A stretch of 64,000 nt of DNA from Bacillus multifaciens (lineage in GTDB: Bacteria > Bacillota > Bacilli > Bacillales > Bacillaceae_G): contig NZ_JAVBXD010000006.1 in NCBI RefSeq assembly GCF_030756675.1, forward strand, positions 106,576 through 170,575. Reading direction: 5' to 3'. Positions 51,304 through 59,762 of the stretch are shown in pieces (the stretch's first letter is position 1; every line of letters begins with the position of its first letter). Both the position numbers and the translations under genes were made by a program. The notes under the pieces were generated by a model. The model was not told where the DNA came from and searched no databases. It saw nothing but the letters and a program-made list of their open reading frames with translations.

Positions 51304-51547
51304 GAAAAGGACACGAGGTATTCTTACGGTTTTACAGAGAAGGAAGAGTTGCTGAGATCTTCCTAAACGCAGAAGAATATACTTACCACCTTGGAGCTGT
51401 ATTGGGGAAACATAGTATCCAATACCGTAGACGCTACGTTACAGCGCATGGAGCCATCGACGCTTTTTTAAAGTGCGATGGGAATCTGGGTGGAACCACG
51501 GGTATATACGCACTCGTCCCTATTTTAGGGATGAGTGCGTTTTTTTA
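51304..51547 (+). promoter_or_regulatory. T-box leader 2 of thrS
   Basis: A near-exact tandem duplicate of the first unit, shifted by 273 bp, with its own T-box core (about 51489-51501) and terminator (51508-51546). Differences cluster in the loop before the T-box core (TTTTTTTAGTACG in unit 1, TTTTTTAAAGTGCG in unit 2). Two units in series should tighten control and need two tRNA-binding events for readthrough. Confidence 0.93.
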
Positions 51548-51570
51548 TATTATGAAATGGAGTGATAATG

Positions 51571-53493
51571 ATGAGTAACAAAATGATTCAAATTCGTTTT
51601 CCAAATGGTCGTGAACAGGAGTATATGAAAGGAACTACATTAGAATCAATCGCAGAATCGATTAGTCCTGGGTTAAAAAAGAAAGCTATTGCCGGAAAAG
51701 TGAATCAGCAACTATTTGATTTACGTAGAGGCATACAGGAAGATGCAGAAATTGAGATTCTAACTTTAGAATCAAAAGAAGGTTTAGATGTACTACGTCA
51801 TACAGCAGCCCACATATTAGCACAAGCCGTTAAAAGAATACACGGTCACATCAACTTAGGCGTTGGTCCTGTTATTGAAAATGGCTTTTACTATGATATG
51901 GATCTTCCAAATAGTATTGCAGTTGAAGAATTAGTTCAAATTGAACAAGAGATGCAAAACATTATTGATGAAAATTTAGAAATTCAACGAATCGAAGTAA
52001 GCCGCGATGAAGCAAAACAAATATTTGAGGAGCTCGGTGATCATTTAAAATTAGAGCTATTACAGGACATTCCTGCTGATCAAAACATAACTCTTTACAA
52101 ACAAGGTGAATTTTTAGACTTATGTCGCGGACCACATCTACCGTCTACTGGCTTTATGAAAGCTTTTAAATTAACAAATGTTTCAGGAGCATATTGGCGC
52201 GGTGACAGTAATAACCAAGTTCTTCAAAGAATATATGGGGTTGCCTTCCCTTCTAAAAAAGAATTAGATGAGTATGTAATCTTTTTAGAAGAAGCCGCAA
52301 AACGCAATCATCGTAAATTAGGCAATGAATTAGAATTATTTATGTTCTCTGAAGAAGCACCAGGAATGCCATTTTATTTACCAAAAGGACAAATTATCCG
52401 AAATGAAATGGAAGCTTTTTTAAGAGGGATTCAACAAAAGCGTAATTATCAAGAAGTCCGTACTCCTTTAATGATGAATCAAAGGCTATGGGAAAACTCC
52501 GGTCATTGGGACCATTATAAAGAGAATATGTATTTCACAGAAGTTGATCATGGAAAATTTGCCTTAAAGCCAATGAACTGCCCTGGCCACATGTTGATGT
52601 TTAGAAATAAGCTGCATTCTTATCGTGATTTACCAGTTCGAATGGCTGAATTTGGGCAAGTCCATCGCCATGAATTTAGCGGCGCTCTTAATGGACTCCT
52701 CAGAGTTCGTACATTCTGTCAAGATGATGCCCATATTTTTGTAACACCTGAACAAATTGAAAATGAAATAAAAGAAGTCATTGATTTAATCGATTATGTA
52801 TATCGTATATTCGGTTTTGAATATGAAGTTGAGCTCTCTACAAGACCAGAGAATTCAATGGGAGACGACGAGTTATGGAATAAGGCGGAAGGTGCCCTGC
52901 AAAATGTATTAGAAGAACTCAATTTCCGCTATAAAGTGAATGAAGGTGACGGAGCATTTTACGGTCCGAAAATTGACTTCCATATTAAAGACGCTTTAAA
53001 TAGAAGTCATCAATGCGCAACTGTACAGCTTGACTTCCAAATGCCGGAAAAATTCAACTTAAGCTATATTAATGAAAAAAATGAAAAGCAACGTCCTGTT
53101 GTCATTCACCGTGCTGTGTTTGGTTCAATCGATCGATTCTTCGGTATCTTAATCGAACATTTTGCCGGAGCATTCCCAACATGGTTAGCTCCCGTACAAG
53201 CGAAAATCATTCCTGTATCTGCCGAAGTACATGAACAATACGCAAGAGAAATAGAAGAAAAGTTAAAAGATGCTGGTGTACGAGTAGAACTTGATCTTCG
53301 TAATGAAAAACTCGGTTATAAAATGCGAGAAGCACAAGTTCAAAAAATCCCATATGTCCTTGTCGTTGGTGATCAAGAAGCCGAGCGTAACGAAGTAAAT
53401 ATTCGAAAATATGGAGAACAACAATCTAAAGCTATACGATTTGACAAATTCTTTGCAAATATTCAGCAGGAAATTCAAAATAGAAGTTTATAA
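51571..53493 (+). CDS. thrS: Threonyl-tRNA synthetase
   Basis: About 640 aa, full length for the family. The N-terminal TGS domain (about 1-62) and the second additional domain (about 65-240) carry the editing site HTAAHILAQAVKR. The class II core has motif 1, motif 2 (MNCPGHMLMF with zinc Cys; RVRTFCQDDAHIF) and motif 3 (HRAVFGSIDRFFGILIEHFAG). A C-terminal anticodon domain (about 540-640) follows. Start among GTG 51562, ATG 51568 and ATG 51571; the last has the best spacing from TGGAG. Regulated by two T-boxes, as in B. subtilis thrZ, which has three. A second thrS elsewhere is likely but not in view. Confidence 0.95.
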   Translation: MSNKMIQIRFPNGREQEYMKGTTLESIAESISPGLKKKAIAGKVNQQLFDLRRGIQEDAEIEILTLESKEGLDVLRHTAAHILAQAVKRIHGHINLGVGPVIENGFYYDMDLPNSIAVEELVQIEQEMQNIIDENLEIQRIEVSRDEAKQIFEELGDHLKLELLQDIPADQNITLYKQGEFLDLCRGPHLPSTGFMKAFKLTNVSGAYWRGDSNNQVLQRIYGVAFPSKKELDEYVIFLEEAAKRNHRKLGNELELFMFSEEAPGMPFYLPKGQIIRNEMEAFLRGIQQKRNYQEVRTPLMMNQRLWENSGHWDHYKENMYFTEVDHGKFALKPMNCPGHMLMFRNKLHSYRDLPVRMAEFGQVHRHEFSGALNGLLRVRTFCQDDAHIFVTPEQIENEIKEVIDLIDYVYRIFGFEYEVELSTRPENSMGDDELWNKAEGALQNVLEELNFRYKVNEGDGAFYGPKIDFHIKDALNRSHQCATVQLDFQMPEKFNLSYINEKNEKQRPVVIHRAVFGSIDRFFGILIEHFAGAFPTWLAPVQAKIIPVSAEVHEQYAREIEEKLKDAGVRVELDLRNEKLGYKMREAQVQKIPYVLVVGDQEAERNEVNIRKYGEQQSKAIRFDKFFANIQQEIQNRSL

Positions 53494-53497
53494 CATA

Positions 53498-53554
53498 AAA
53501 GAAAACGCAAGAAAGCCAAAAAACATAATTTGAGCTTCCTTGTGTTTTCTTTTA
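53498..53554. terminator. Terminator between thrS and the convergent kinase gene
   Basis: The long imperfect stem AAAAGAAAACgCAAG..GCTTCCTTGtGTTTTCTTTT, followed by T-rich sequence. Confidence 0.75.
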
Positions 53555-53570
53555 TTTGCACCAATTATTT

Positions 53571-54095
53571 TTAACTATTAATATATGTAATCACTTCATT
53601 TATATAACAATCTAAAGGTTGTCCAGAATCAACAACCAAATAATGAGCATCAGATGGCTTTTTACTATTTTCAACCCATTTCCTAAATAATTCTTCAGAT
53701 TCTACATGCTGTATTTGACTAATCATTCGCTTCCGGTTTTTTAACCTGTTATCAATTTCCTGCATATCATTCAAATAACATTCCACATATTTGTATTTTG
53801 CATAATGTTTCTTAGACACAGCTGTCCCCTTTTCCACCATTTCTACATACAAACAAGGACTATCAAGTATCACATCATGCCCTTGTGACAGATGAAAATC
53901 TATTAACGCCCACTCAATATCATACAAAATTTTACCAGCAAGCCTTGTATCAATATCATCTACCCCAAAAGATTCTAGCAGTGCCGTTTTTACAATATCA
54001 TGATCTATTATAATAGCACCTGTCATTTTTGCTATTTCCCTAGACAAAGTTGACTTACCCGAACCTGGAAAACCTGACATTTGAAGAAAAAACAT
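53571..54095 (-). CDS. P-loop AAA/kinase-like protein
   Basis: A 174-aa protein with Walker A GFPGSGKSTLSRE (about 8-20), an Asp in IIDHDIVK (about 35) and DVILDSPCLY (Walker B-like, about 76). It matches the AAA_33/adenylylsulfate kinase-like group of small nucleotide or metabolite kinases. Substrate unknown. Confidence 0.85.
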   Translation of the reverse strand: MFFLQMSGFPGSGKSTLSREIAKMTGAIIIDHDIVKTALLESFGVDDIDTRLAGKILYDIEWALIDFHLSQGHDVILDSPCLYVEMVEKGTAVSKKHYAKYKYVECYLNDMQEIDNRLKNRKRMISQIQHVESEELFRKWVENSKKPSDAHYLVVDSGQPLDCYINEVITYINS

Positions 54096-54180
54096 AAGAA
54101 TACACCTACCATATACTTTAGTCTTATATCGTTCAACTCTACTTATTAGCGTAAACTACTTTCATTCATAATCAAGTAAA

Positions 54181-54636
54181 TTAGAAATATTCTTTCATTA
54201 ATTCCTTCATCCATATTGGAGAACGAGTATCTTCTCTTGAATCAAACTCTGATACATAAGGTTTAATATCTAGAACTGGTGTCTTATTATTCGCATCTAG
54301 TCCTTTAACAATCATTACATTATCCTCAATTGATAGTATCTCAACAGTAGAAATCCCAATAGGATTCGGACGATACTTTGTTCTTTGTGCAAAACATCCT
54401 TTTTCATCTAAAGACTCTATCCCTCTTGGTTTTCTAATCCAAGACTGCGTTTTTTCCTTAAATTGATCCATATAAAAAATAACGATTGCATGTGAATATT
54501 CTTCTAATCCAACTAGCCCATCTTTATATTCTGGATGAATTATGATTGTTGAAACAACCCCTCCCCACCGTTCATATACCTTTTCATCAATAGTTGATGC
54601 TACTCCACCTATAGAGGACATATTTATTAAATTCAA
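54181..54636 (-). CDS. TrmO-like (TsaA/UPF0066) tRNA methyltransferase
   Basis: A 151-aa SAM-dependent protein with the TsaA fold: GLVGLEEYSHAIVIFYMDQF (about 39-58) and RTKYRPNPIGISTVEILSIE (about 84-103) are the hallmark, ending in LDIKPYVSEFDS. TrmO N6-methylates N6-threonylcarbamoyladenosine at position 37 of some tRNAs; close paralogues may have other substrates. TTG start with GAAGGAAC upstream. Confidence 0.82.
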   Translation of the reverse strand: MNLINMSSIGGVASTIDEKVYERWGGVVSTIIIHPEYKDGLVGLEEYSHAIVIFYMDQFKEKTQSWIRKPRGIESLDEKGCFAQRTKYRPNPIGISTVEILSIEDNVMIVKGLDANNKTPVLDIKPYVSEFDSREDTRSPIWMKELMKEYF

Positions 54637-55042
54637 TTTTAGTTCCTTCTTTCTTTACATGGTGTACACTTATTAGCAGTAAATAAAAATATCTTCTTGA
54701 TTTTGAATTCTAACTGTTCAGTTAAAATAATGTTTTAGACTAAACATCATTGGTTTAATTGTTTTTATCTATTCTTATGTTTCAAATTTAATAAAATAAA
54801 GATGTAGACTGATGACTAAATTTCATTTTATACAAAGATTTTTTGTTAAAATAAAGTATTAGACTACATAATCAATGTACAACTTATATATGAGAGCTAG
54901 AGAATGTACAAGAGAACTTATTGAATATCTAAATAAAAAAGGAATAGACAGGAAAAATATTCAATTTATATGCCAAAGTAGTAATAATGAACCAAATTTT
55001 ACCTAACGCTCTTTTAATCGAAGATGCATATTTTAGAGTGCA
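54637..55042. other. Gene-poor stretch with a short ORF and repeated TAGACTR motif
   Basis: About 400 bp, strongly AT-rich. It has three TAGACTA/G motifs (54736-54742, 54805-54811, 54860-54866), all in plus orientation, and a 43-codon plus-strand ORF (54875-55006; MYNLYMRARECTRELIEYLN and KKGIDRKN) without a ribosome-binding site, which looks like a fragment of a longer protein. Nothing else seen. Confidence 0.4.
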
Positions 55043-55510
55043 TTAAACCTTTTTACTGATAATATGTTCAATTTCTTTTGGCGTCTCTTTAAGTTTTTTT
55101 AAGTATTCATTAAGAAACATTGGCAATATAGTGATACTATCAATTTCATCGATTTTAAACCATCTGAACTTTAATACTGAATTAGATTCATGTTCATAAC
55201 CTTCAAAACTTCTTTGTTCGTAAATTGATGTGTCTGTTGAGACTTCAATTAGGTAATAAAATTCAATTCCTTGTTCCTTTTTATTCTCATACTCAAAAAA
55301 GTTTTCAGCTACCCATAATAGTTTTATGATATTAATTTCCACATCTAATTCTTCTTTGTATTCTCTTCTTAAGGCTTCCATAGTAGTTTCGAAATCTACA
55401 CCATTAAACTCTACAGCCCCTCCTGGTAAAATCCAGAAGTCGTCCATCTTATGTAAAAGTACATGTTCATTATGTATTAATACACCAGAGGTTCTAATGT
55501 TTGTTCTCAC
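55043..55510 (-). CDS. Nudix hydrolase
   Basis: A 155-aa protein with a Nudix box: GGAVEFNGVDFETTMEALRR, followed by EYKEEL (about 34-59), one residue longer than the consensus between the Gly and the Glu helix. DDFWILPGGAVEF is typical of MutT/ADP-ribose-type members. GTG start with AAAGGATG upstream. Three TAGACTR motifs in minus orientation lie upstream at 55587-55634. Confidence 0.88.
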   Translation of the reverse strand: MRTNIRTSGVLIHNEHVLLHKMDDFWILPGGAVEFNGVDFETTMEALRREYKEELDVEINIIKLLWVAENFFEYENKKEQGIEFYYLIEVSTDTSIYEQRSFEGYEHESNSVLKFRWFKIDEIDSITILPMFLNEYLKKLKETPKEIEHIISKKV

Positions 55511-55586
55511 AAAAACACATCCTTTCTCACTTAAATCAAATATTAATACATCAAAAACTTCCTATAGTTAAATAAAAATATCCGTT

Positions 55587-55634
55587 CAGTCTACAACTAT
55601 TTTTTAGTAATCTAATACTTTTTTCTATAGTCTA
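55587..55634 (-). promoter_or_regulatory. Three phased TAGAyTR motifs upstream of the Nudix gene
   Basis: Minus-strand TAGACTG, TAGATTA and TAGACTA (plus 55587-55593, 55608-55614 and 55628-55634) are spaced 20-21 bp apart, two helical turns. They resemble a protein-binding array. The same motif occurs three times, inverted, beyond the 3' end of the gene. Confidence 0.35.
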
Positions 55635-55671
55635 AAACATTTTTTTAATGGGACACTAACACCTATATTCC

Positions 55672-56550
55672 TCATCTTCTTACAACCCCAAAAGTAATTT
55701 TCATACTCGGAGCATAGTTTAAAGATGAATTAATGTTAAATACCTCAGAAAATCGTAGTTCTGCTTTATACTGTTCATATGCCTCATTAAATGTAGCCCC
55801 TCGATTTATTAAACGTTCAATAAATTCTTCTCTTTCAGCGGGAGCTATACCTAGTCCTTCTTCTTTGAGAGAATCATATAATCTCTGCTTATCTGTTTGG
55901 TTTACGTTAGAGTCGAGAAAATTAACTTTATCGCTAACTCGGCAATCAATATTTTTTACACCTAATTTACTTAAGTATGTCGGTAATTTAATCCCAATGT
56001 TTCCATCTTTTCCACTTCGTTTTGCATCTTCTTCAAACAGTTTCTGAAGAAAACCAAGCTGCATAATTTCTGATTGATCGTATTCACTAAGATGATACGA
56101 AGACATATTAGAGATCCAATGCGGCTCAAAACATATAATATTCCCTTCATTAACAACTGAATGTATCATTTTCTGCAACATTTTTATTGGATCAGTCATA
56201 TGCAGTAGAAAAGCATGACAAACTGCTATATCATACTTACTCTCTAATTCAATTTCAGTAACATCAGCCACTATAAATTCAGCTTCATATGGAAGGGTTT
56301 GAAACAACTTCTTTGCATCATTAATCAATTTCTGCCCTTTATCAATACCTGTATATCTTGAACCTATCGGTAACAATGGTAATAACTTAAGCCCTAAATA
56401 GCCATACCCACAACCATAGTCAACGATATGTACAGGCTTAGAAATCTTCCAAACTGAATTCACTAAAAATCCTAAATAGTCATCGTTATAATATAAATCT
56501 CTTGTATTTTTCAAATAATCCAACTTTTCATCCCAATAATATTCTTCCAA
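55672..56550 (-). CDS. Class I SAM-dependent methyltransferase
   Basis: A 292-aa protein. Motif I VHIVDYGCGYGYLGLKLLPL (about 37-56), motif II YTGIDKGQKL, and VCHAFLLHMTDP for motif IV. An extra C-terminal region (about 190-292) contains REEFIERLINRG. Resembles Methyltransf_23/25-type enzymes. TTG start with GGGAG upstream. Followed by the Nudix gene, preceded by the HAD gene. Substrate unknown. Confidence 0.87.
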   Translation of the reverse strand: MEEYYWDEKLDYLKNTRDLYYNDDYLGFLVNSVWKISKPVHIVDYGCGYGYLGLKLLPLLPIGSRYTGIDKGQKLINDAKKLFQTLPYEAEFIVADVTEIELESKYDIAVCHAFLLHMTDPIKMLQKMIHSVVNEGNIICFEPHWISNMSSYHLSEYDQSEIMQLGFLQKLFEEDAKRSGKDGNIGIKLPTYLSKLGVKNIDCRVSDKVNFLDSNVNQTDKQRLYDSLKEEGLGIAPAEREEFIERLINRGATFNEAYEQYKAELRFSEVFNINSSLNYAPSMKITFGVVRR

Positions 56551-56586
56551 ATTAACACGCTCCCTTCTTTACATTGAATTAGTAAT

Positions 56587-57297
56587 TTAGTTACTCCCTA
56601 GCAATATATCACTTATTTCCGTCACATCTGATACGATTGCAATTGGAATATGTGCGGTGGCTTTGGAAATACCCTTTTTGTTTATCCAAATAGCATCCAT
56701 TCCAGCATCTATTGGTCCAACTACGTCATGGATCCATGAATCACCAATAAAAAGAGTCTCCTCTGGTTTTTTGCCAAAGCGTTCCAATACCATCGAATAG
56801 ATTTTTGAATCTGGCTTTCTATAACCTAATTGTTCTGCGTGGAATATTGTGTCGCTACTAAATACTTTTGACAATCCCATTTGGATAATTTTTAATTGAG
56901 GGTCATATAATCCATTGCTGACTATTCCAAGGTTATAATGTGTTTTTAACTCATTTAATAAGCTTGTAATTGAATTATTTATACCAATGCAAGCCATACC
57001 TGTTTTAAAAAACAGTGCATCAATCTCATCAATAACTTCTACATCAGGTGACATGTTAAAATGAGCAAAAGCATGATTCCACCTAGCTCTTCTAAATTCA
57101 ACTGGGGTTAGTTCCCGGTTCTTAAAACGTTCCAATAAAGAAGTAGGAATATGCAAATTTTTTTCAAGGAATATAGATGCATCAAGGTTTTTTGTTATTG
57201 GATGCATTTCAAGAGTCTTAATTAGCCCCGCATGAAACCAAGTGGAATTAAGAAGTGTATCGTCCAAATCGAATAAGAGTAAACTATACTTATTCAA
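56587..57297 (-). CDS. HAD family hydrolase, YjjG-like
   Basis: About 236 aa. HAD motif I LLLFDLDDTLLNS (nucleophile and acid Asp, about 6-14), motif II SNG in LGIVSNGLYD (about 126), motif III Lys in YRKPDSKIY (about 155) and motif IV LFIGDSWIHDVVGPIDAG (about 173-190). This is a cytosolic phosphatase, and YjjG-type members act on pyrimidine nucleotides. TTG at 57297 is preferred as start because AGGGGGAG lies just before it; ATG 57312 is also open. Confidence 0.9.
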   Translation of the reverse strand: MNKYSLLLFDLDDTLLNSTWFHAGLIKTLEMHPITKNLDASIFLEKNLHIPTSLLERFKNRELTPVEFRRARWNHAFAHFNMSPDVEVIDEIDALFFKTGMACIGINNSITSLLNELKTHYNLGIVSNGLYDPQLKIIQMGLSKVFSSDTIFHAEQLGYRKPDSKIYSMVLERFGKKPEETLFIGDSWIHDVVGPIDAGMDAIWINKKGISKATAHIPIAIVSDVTEISDILLGSN

Positions 57298-57409
57298 ATC
57301 TCTCCCCCTCATATCATGTTATTTTCCGCAGTAATAATATTCCAATTCAAGAAAAATCTTTTATATTTTCCTTCTATTATACTACACATACTAATCTCAA
57401 AAGCATAAA

Positions 57410-57438
57410 AAAAACACCTCCAAATAAAGGAGGCGTTT
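57410..57438 (-). terminator. Terminator of the hyp operon
   Basis: AAACGCCTCC/GGAGGTGTTT stem (one wobble) followed by eight T residues on the minus strand, at the hypE stop codon. Confidence 0.88.
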
Positions 57439-57440
57439 AC

Positions 57441-58442
57441 TTAGCAAATACGTGGGAACATAGTACCCGTTAATCGATTCAACATTCGTTTAGAGCCAAT
57501 GGGAGTTTCCAAAAGTAACTGTCCTTTTCCTTTGCCAGTAATGCTGCCAATGATGGTAGCATCTTTTCCTTCGGGACAGGATTTTAAAATATCAATTACT
57601 TTTTCTTTTTGACTGTCTGCAACGATAAAAATAGCTTTCCCTTCATTTGCAAGATAGAGAGGATCGAAGCCTAGAATATCACAGGCACCATGTACCTCTT
57701 GTTTAATCGGCAGCAACCGTTCCTTAATTGTCATCGTAATTTGAAAATCTTCAGCAATTTCTACAAGTGTTGTCGCAAGACCACCTCTTGTTGGGTCTCG
57801 CATAATGCGAACCGTCCCGCATTGCTGAAGTACGCTATCAATCATTCTATTTAGTGAGGCGCAATCGCTTAAGGTAGGAGCTGTTATTCCCAAATCTCCT
57901 CTTGCTGTTAAGACTGCAATGCCGTGATCACCAATCGTTCCTGAAATGATAATCGCATCACCTTCTTCAAAGGCAAGGCTGCAACCCTTATTTTGTTCAT
58001 ACACGCCAATTCCAGTGGTGTTAATATACACACCGTCGGCACTTCCCTTTTCAACTACCTTCGTGTCACCAGCAACAATCGTAACACCCGTTTTTTTCGC
58101 TTCATTCGCCATATCTATTACGATTTTCTTCAAATCAGAAATTGGAAAGCCTTCTTCAATGACAAAGCCGCACGTAAGATAAAGCGGCTTTGCACCGCTC
58201 ACAGCTAAATCATTAATCGTACCAGCAACAGCTAATTTTCCAATCGAACCGCCTGGAAAGAAAATTGGTTTAATGACAAAGGAATCCGTTGTGACAGCAA
58301 TGTTTCCAGTCGGGATATGTAAGGATGCCGCATCAAACAATGCTGTATCCTTCTTACCAAATGCAGCTACAAATACATCACGAATGAGACGATGCGTTAA
58401 TTCTCCGCCATCTCCGTGCGCCAAGTTGATGAACGTTTCCAT
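57441..58442 (-). CDS. hypE: Hydrogenase maturation protein HypE
   Basis: A 333-aa protein, PurM/AIR synthase-like fold. It starts with LAHGDGGELTHRLI and ends MFPRIC, the invariant C-terminal Cys that carries the carbamoyl and then cyano group. It dehydrates thiocarbamate from HypF to thiocyanate, giving the CN ligands of the NiFe site. The start overlaps the hypD stop (TAATG), so translation is coupled. Last gene of the operon. Confidence 0.97.
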   Translation of the reverse strand: METFINLAHGDGGELTHRLIRDVFVAAFGKKDTALFDAASLHIPTGNIAVTTDSFVIKPIFFPGGSIGKLAVAGTINDLAVSGAKPLYLTCGFVIEEGFPISDLKKIVIDMANEAKKTGVTIVAGDTKVVEKGSADGVYINTTGIGVYEQNKGCSLAFEEGDAIIISGTIGDHGIAVLTARGDLGITAPTLSDCASLNRMIDSVLQQCGTVRIMRDPTRGGLATTLVEIAEDFQITMTIKERLLPIKQEVHGACDILGFDPLYLANEGKAIFIVADSQKEKVIDILKSCPEGKDATIIGSITGKGKGQLLLETPIGSKRMLNRLTGTMFPRIC

Positions 58443-59554
58443 TACAAACTCTCCCTCATATATTGATAATAGGCAGCGCAGCTACCTTCTGCCGATACCA
58501 TGCATGGACCGATTGGATTTAATGGTTGACATGCTTTTCCAAATAAACGGCAGTCACTCGGTGAAATCACACCTCTTATGACTTCCCCGCAACGGCATTT
58601 TGTTTTCCGCGGTTCTCCTACTTCCACTTTAAACCGCTTTTTTGCATTATACAAATCATATTCTTTCTTTAAATCTAACCCGCTATTTGAAATAACACCG
58701 ATGCCACGCCATGATTCATCACAAGTCGTTAAATATGTTTCCATCCATTGTTTAGCAACTTTATTTCCGCTGTTGCTTACAACCGATGAATAATTATTTT
58801 CAATAGCAATCTTTTCTTGCAATGCTAAATCAATGAGTTTATAAATGGTAGAAAGTAATTCAGCCGTTTCAAATCCTGCGATGCTACCTGACATATTATA
58901 CTCTTCAACTAAATAGTTATACGACGATTCCCCTAACACAATAGACACATGCCCTGGAAGGATAAAGCCATCGAGTTGTACATCTCCTGCTTCTAGTAAA
59001 TAGCGCAGAACAGGTTCCACCAATTTCGTAGTCATCCAAATAGAAAAATTTGTAATCCCCTTCTTCTTTGCTTCCCCAACCATTAGTGTAAGAATCGGAA
59101 TGGTTGTTTCAAACCCAACACCTAAAAAAATGACTTCTTTATCCGGATTTTCTTCTGCGATTGCAAGCGTATCAATCGGAGAATAGACAACCCGAATATC
59201 ACTCCCAGCAATTTTTTTATCTAACAAGGTTTTGTTCGACCCAGGAACGCGCATCATATCACCAAATGTGCAAATGATACGATTATCTCCATCGCTAAGC
59301 GCAATCATTGCATCAATAGACTTTTGATCCGTAACACAGACCGGACACCCCGGACCAGATATTAAATTCACATCAGCCTTTAGGCATTGCTTTACTCCTG
59401 TTCTAGCAAGGGCCATCGTATGAGAACCGCATACTTCCATGAAAGCTGGTTTTCGTCCAAACTTTTTTTGAAATTCTTTCGCTTTTTCAAGAACTGCTTC
59501 CACAAGTGGCATACATATATCTGGGTCATTCGACTGTTTCAGAATTTCGAGCAT
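58442..59554 (-). CDS. hypD: Hydrogenase maturation protein HypD
   Basis: A 370-aa Fe-S scaffold protein. MEVCGSHTMALAR (about 40-52), SGPGCPVCVT (about 86-95), the GVGFETTIP region and the C-terminal Cys-rich cluster site (TKCRCGEVIRGVISPSDCRL, KACQPLNPIGPCMVSAEGSC). With HypC it builds the Fe(CN)2CO unit. Overlaps hypC by 29 bp and hypE by 3 bp. Confidence 0.97.
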   Translation of the reverse strand: MLEILKQSNDPDICMPLVEAVLEKAKEFQKKFGRKPAFMEVCGSHTMALARTGVKQCLKADVNLISGPGCPVCVTDQKSIDAMIALSDGDNRIICTFGDMMRVPGSNKTLLDKKIAGSDIRVVYSPIDTLAIAEENPDKEVIFLGVGFETTIPILTLMVGEAKKKGITNFSIWMTTKLVEPVLRYLLEAGDVQLDGFILPGHVSIVLGESSYNYLVEEYNMSGSIAGFETAELLSTIYKLIDLALQEKIAIENNYSSVVSNSGNKVAKQWMETYLTTCDESWRGIGVISNSGLDLKKEYDLYNAKKRFKVEVGEPRKTKCRCGEVIRGVISPSDCRLFGKACQPLNPIGPCMVSAEGSCAAYYQYMRESL

Positions 59555-59762
59555 CGATCAACTTCCTCCATTCCAACACACTATCTTTTGCATATTGTTC
59601 GTCGACAATACTCATCGCTTGACCTGCATGAACAATAACAAAATCTCCTTCTTCTACTTCGGGAATAAAAATAATACCAACAGTCGTTTGTGATCCCATC
59701 ACATCAACTACCGCCGTATATTCTTTTTTTTCCACAACCTTCGCTGGTACTCCTACACACAT
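59526..59762 (-). CDS. hypC: Hydrogenase maturation chaperone HypC
   Basis: A 78-aa protein starting MCVGVPAKVV; Cys2, exposed after Met removal, binds the iron centre. The DFVIVHAGQAMSIVDEQYA block is typical. It works with HypD to carry the Fe unit and guides it to the hydrogenase large subunit. Overlaps hypF by 10 bp and hypD by 29 bp. Confidence 0.95.
   Translation of the reverse strand: MCVGVPAKVVEKKEYTAVVDVMGSQTTVGIIFIPEVEEGDFVIVHAGQAMSIVDEQYAKDSVLEWRKLIDARNSETVE

Noticed and set aside
54875-55006. 43-codon ORF as a real gene
   Set aside because: Protein-like sequence but no ribosome-binding site; kept only as a note in the gap description.
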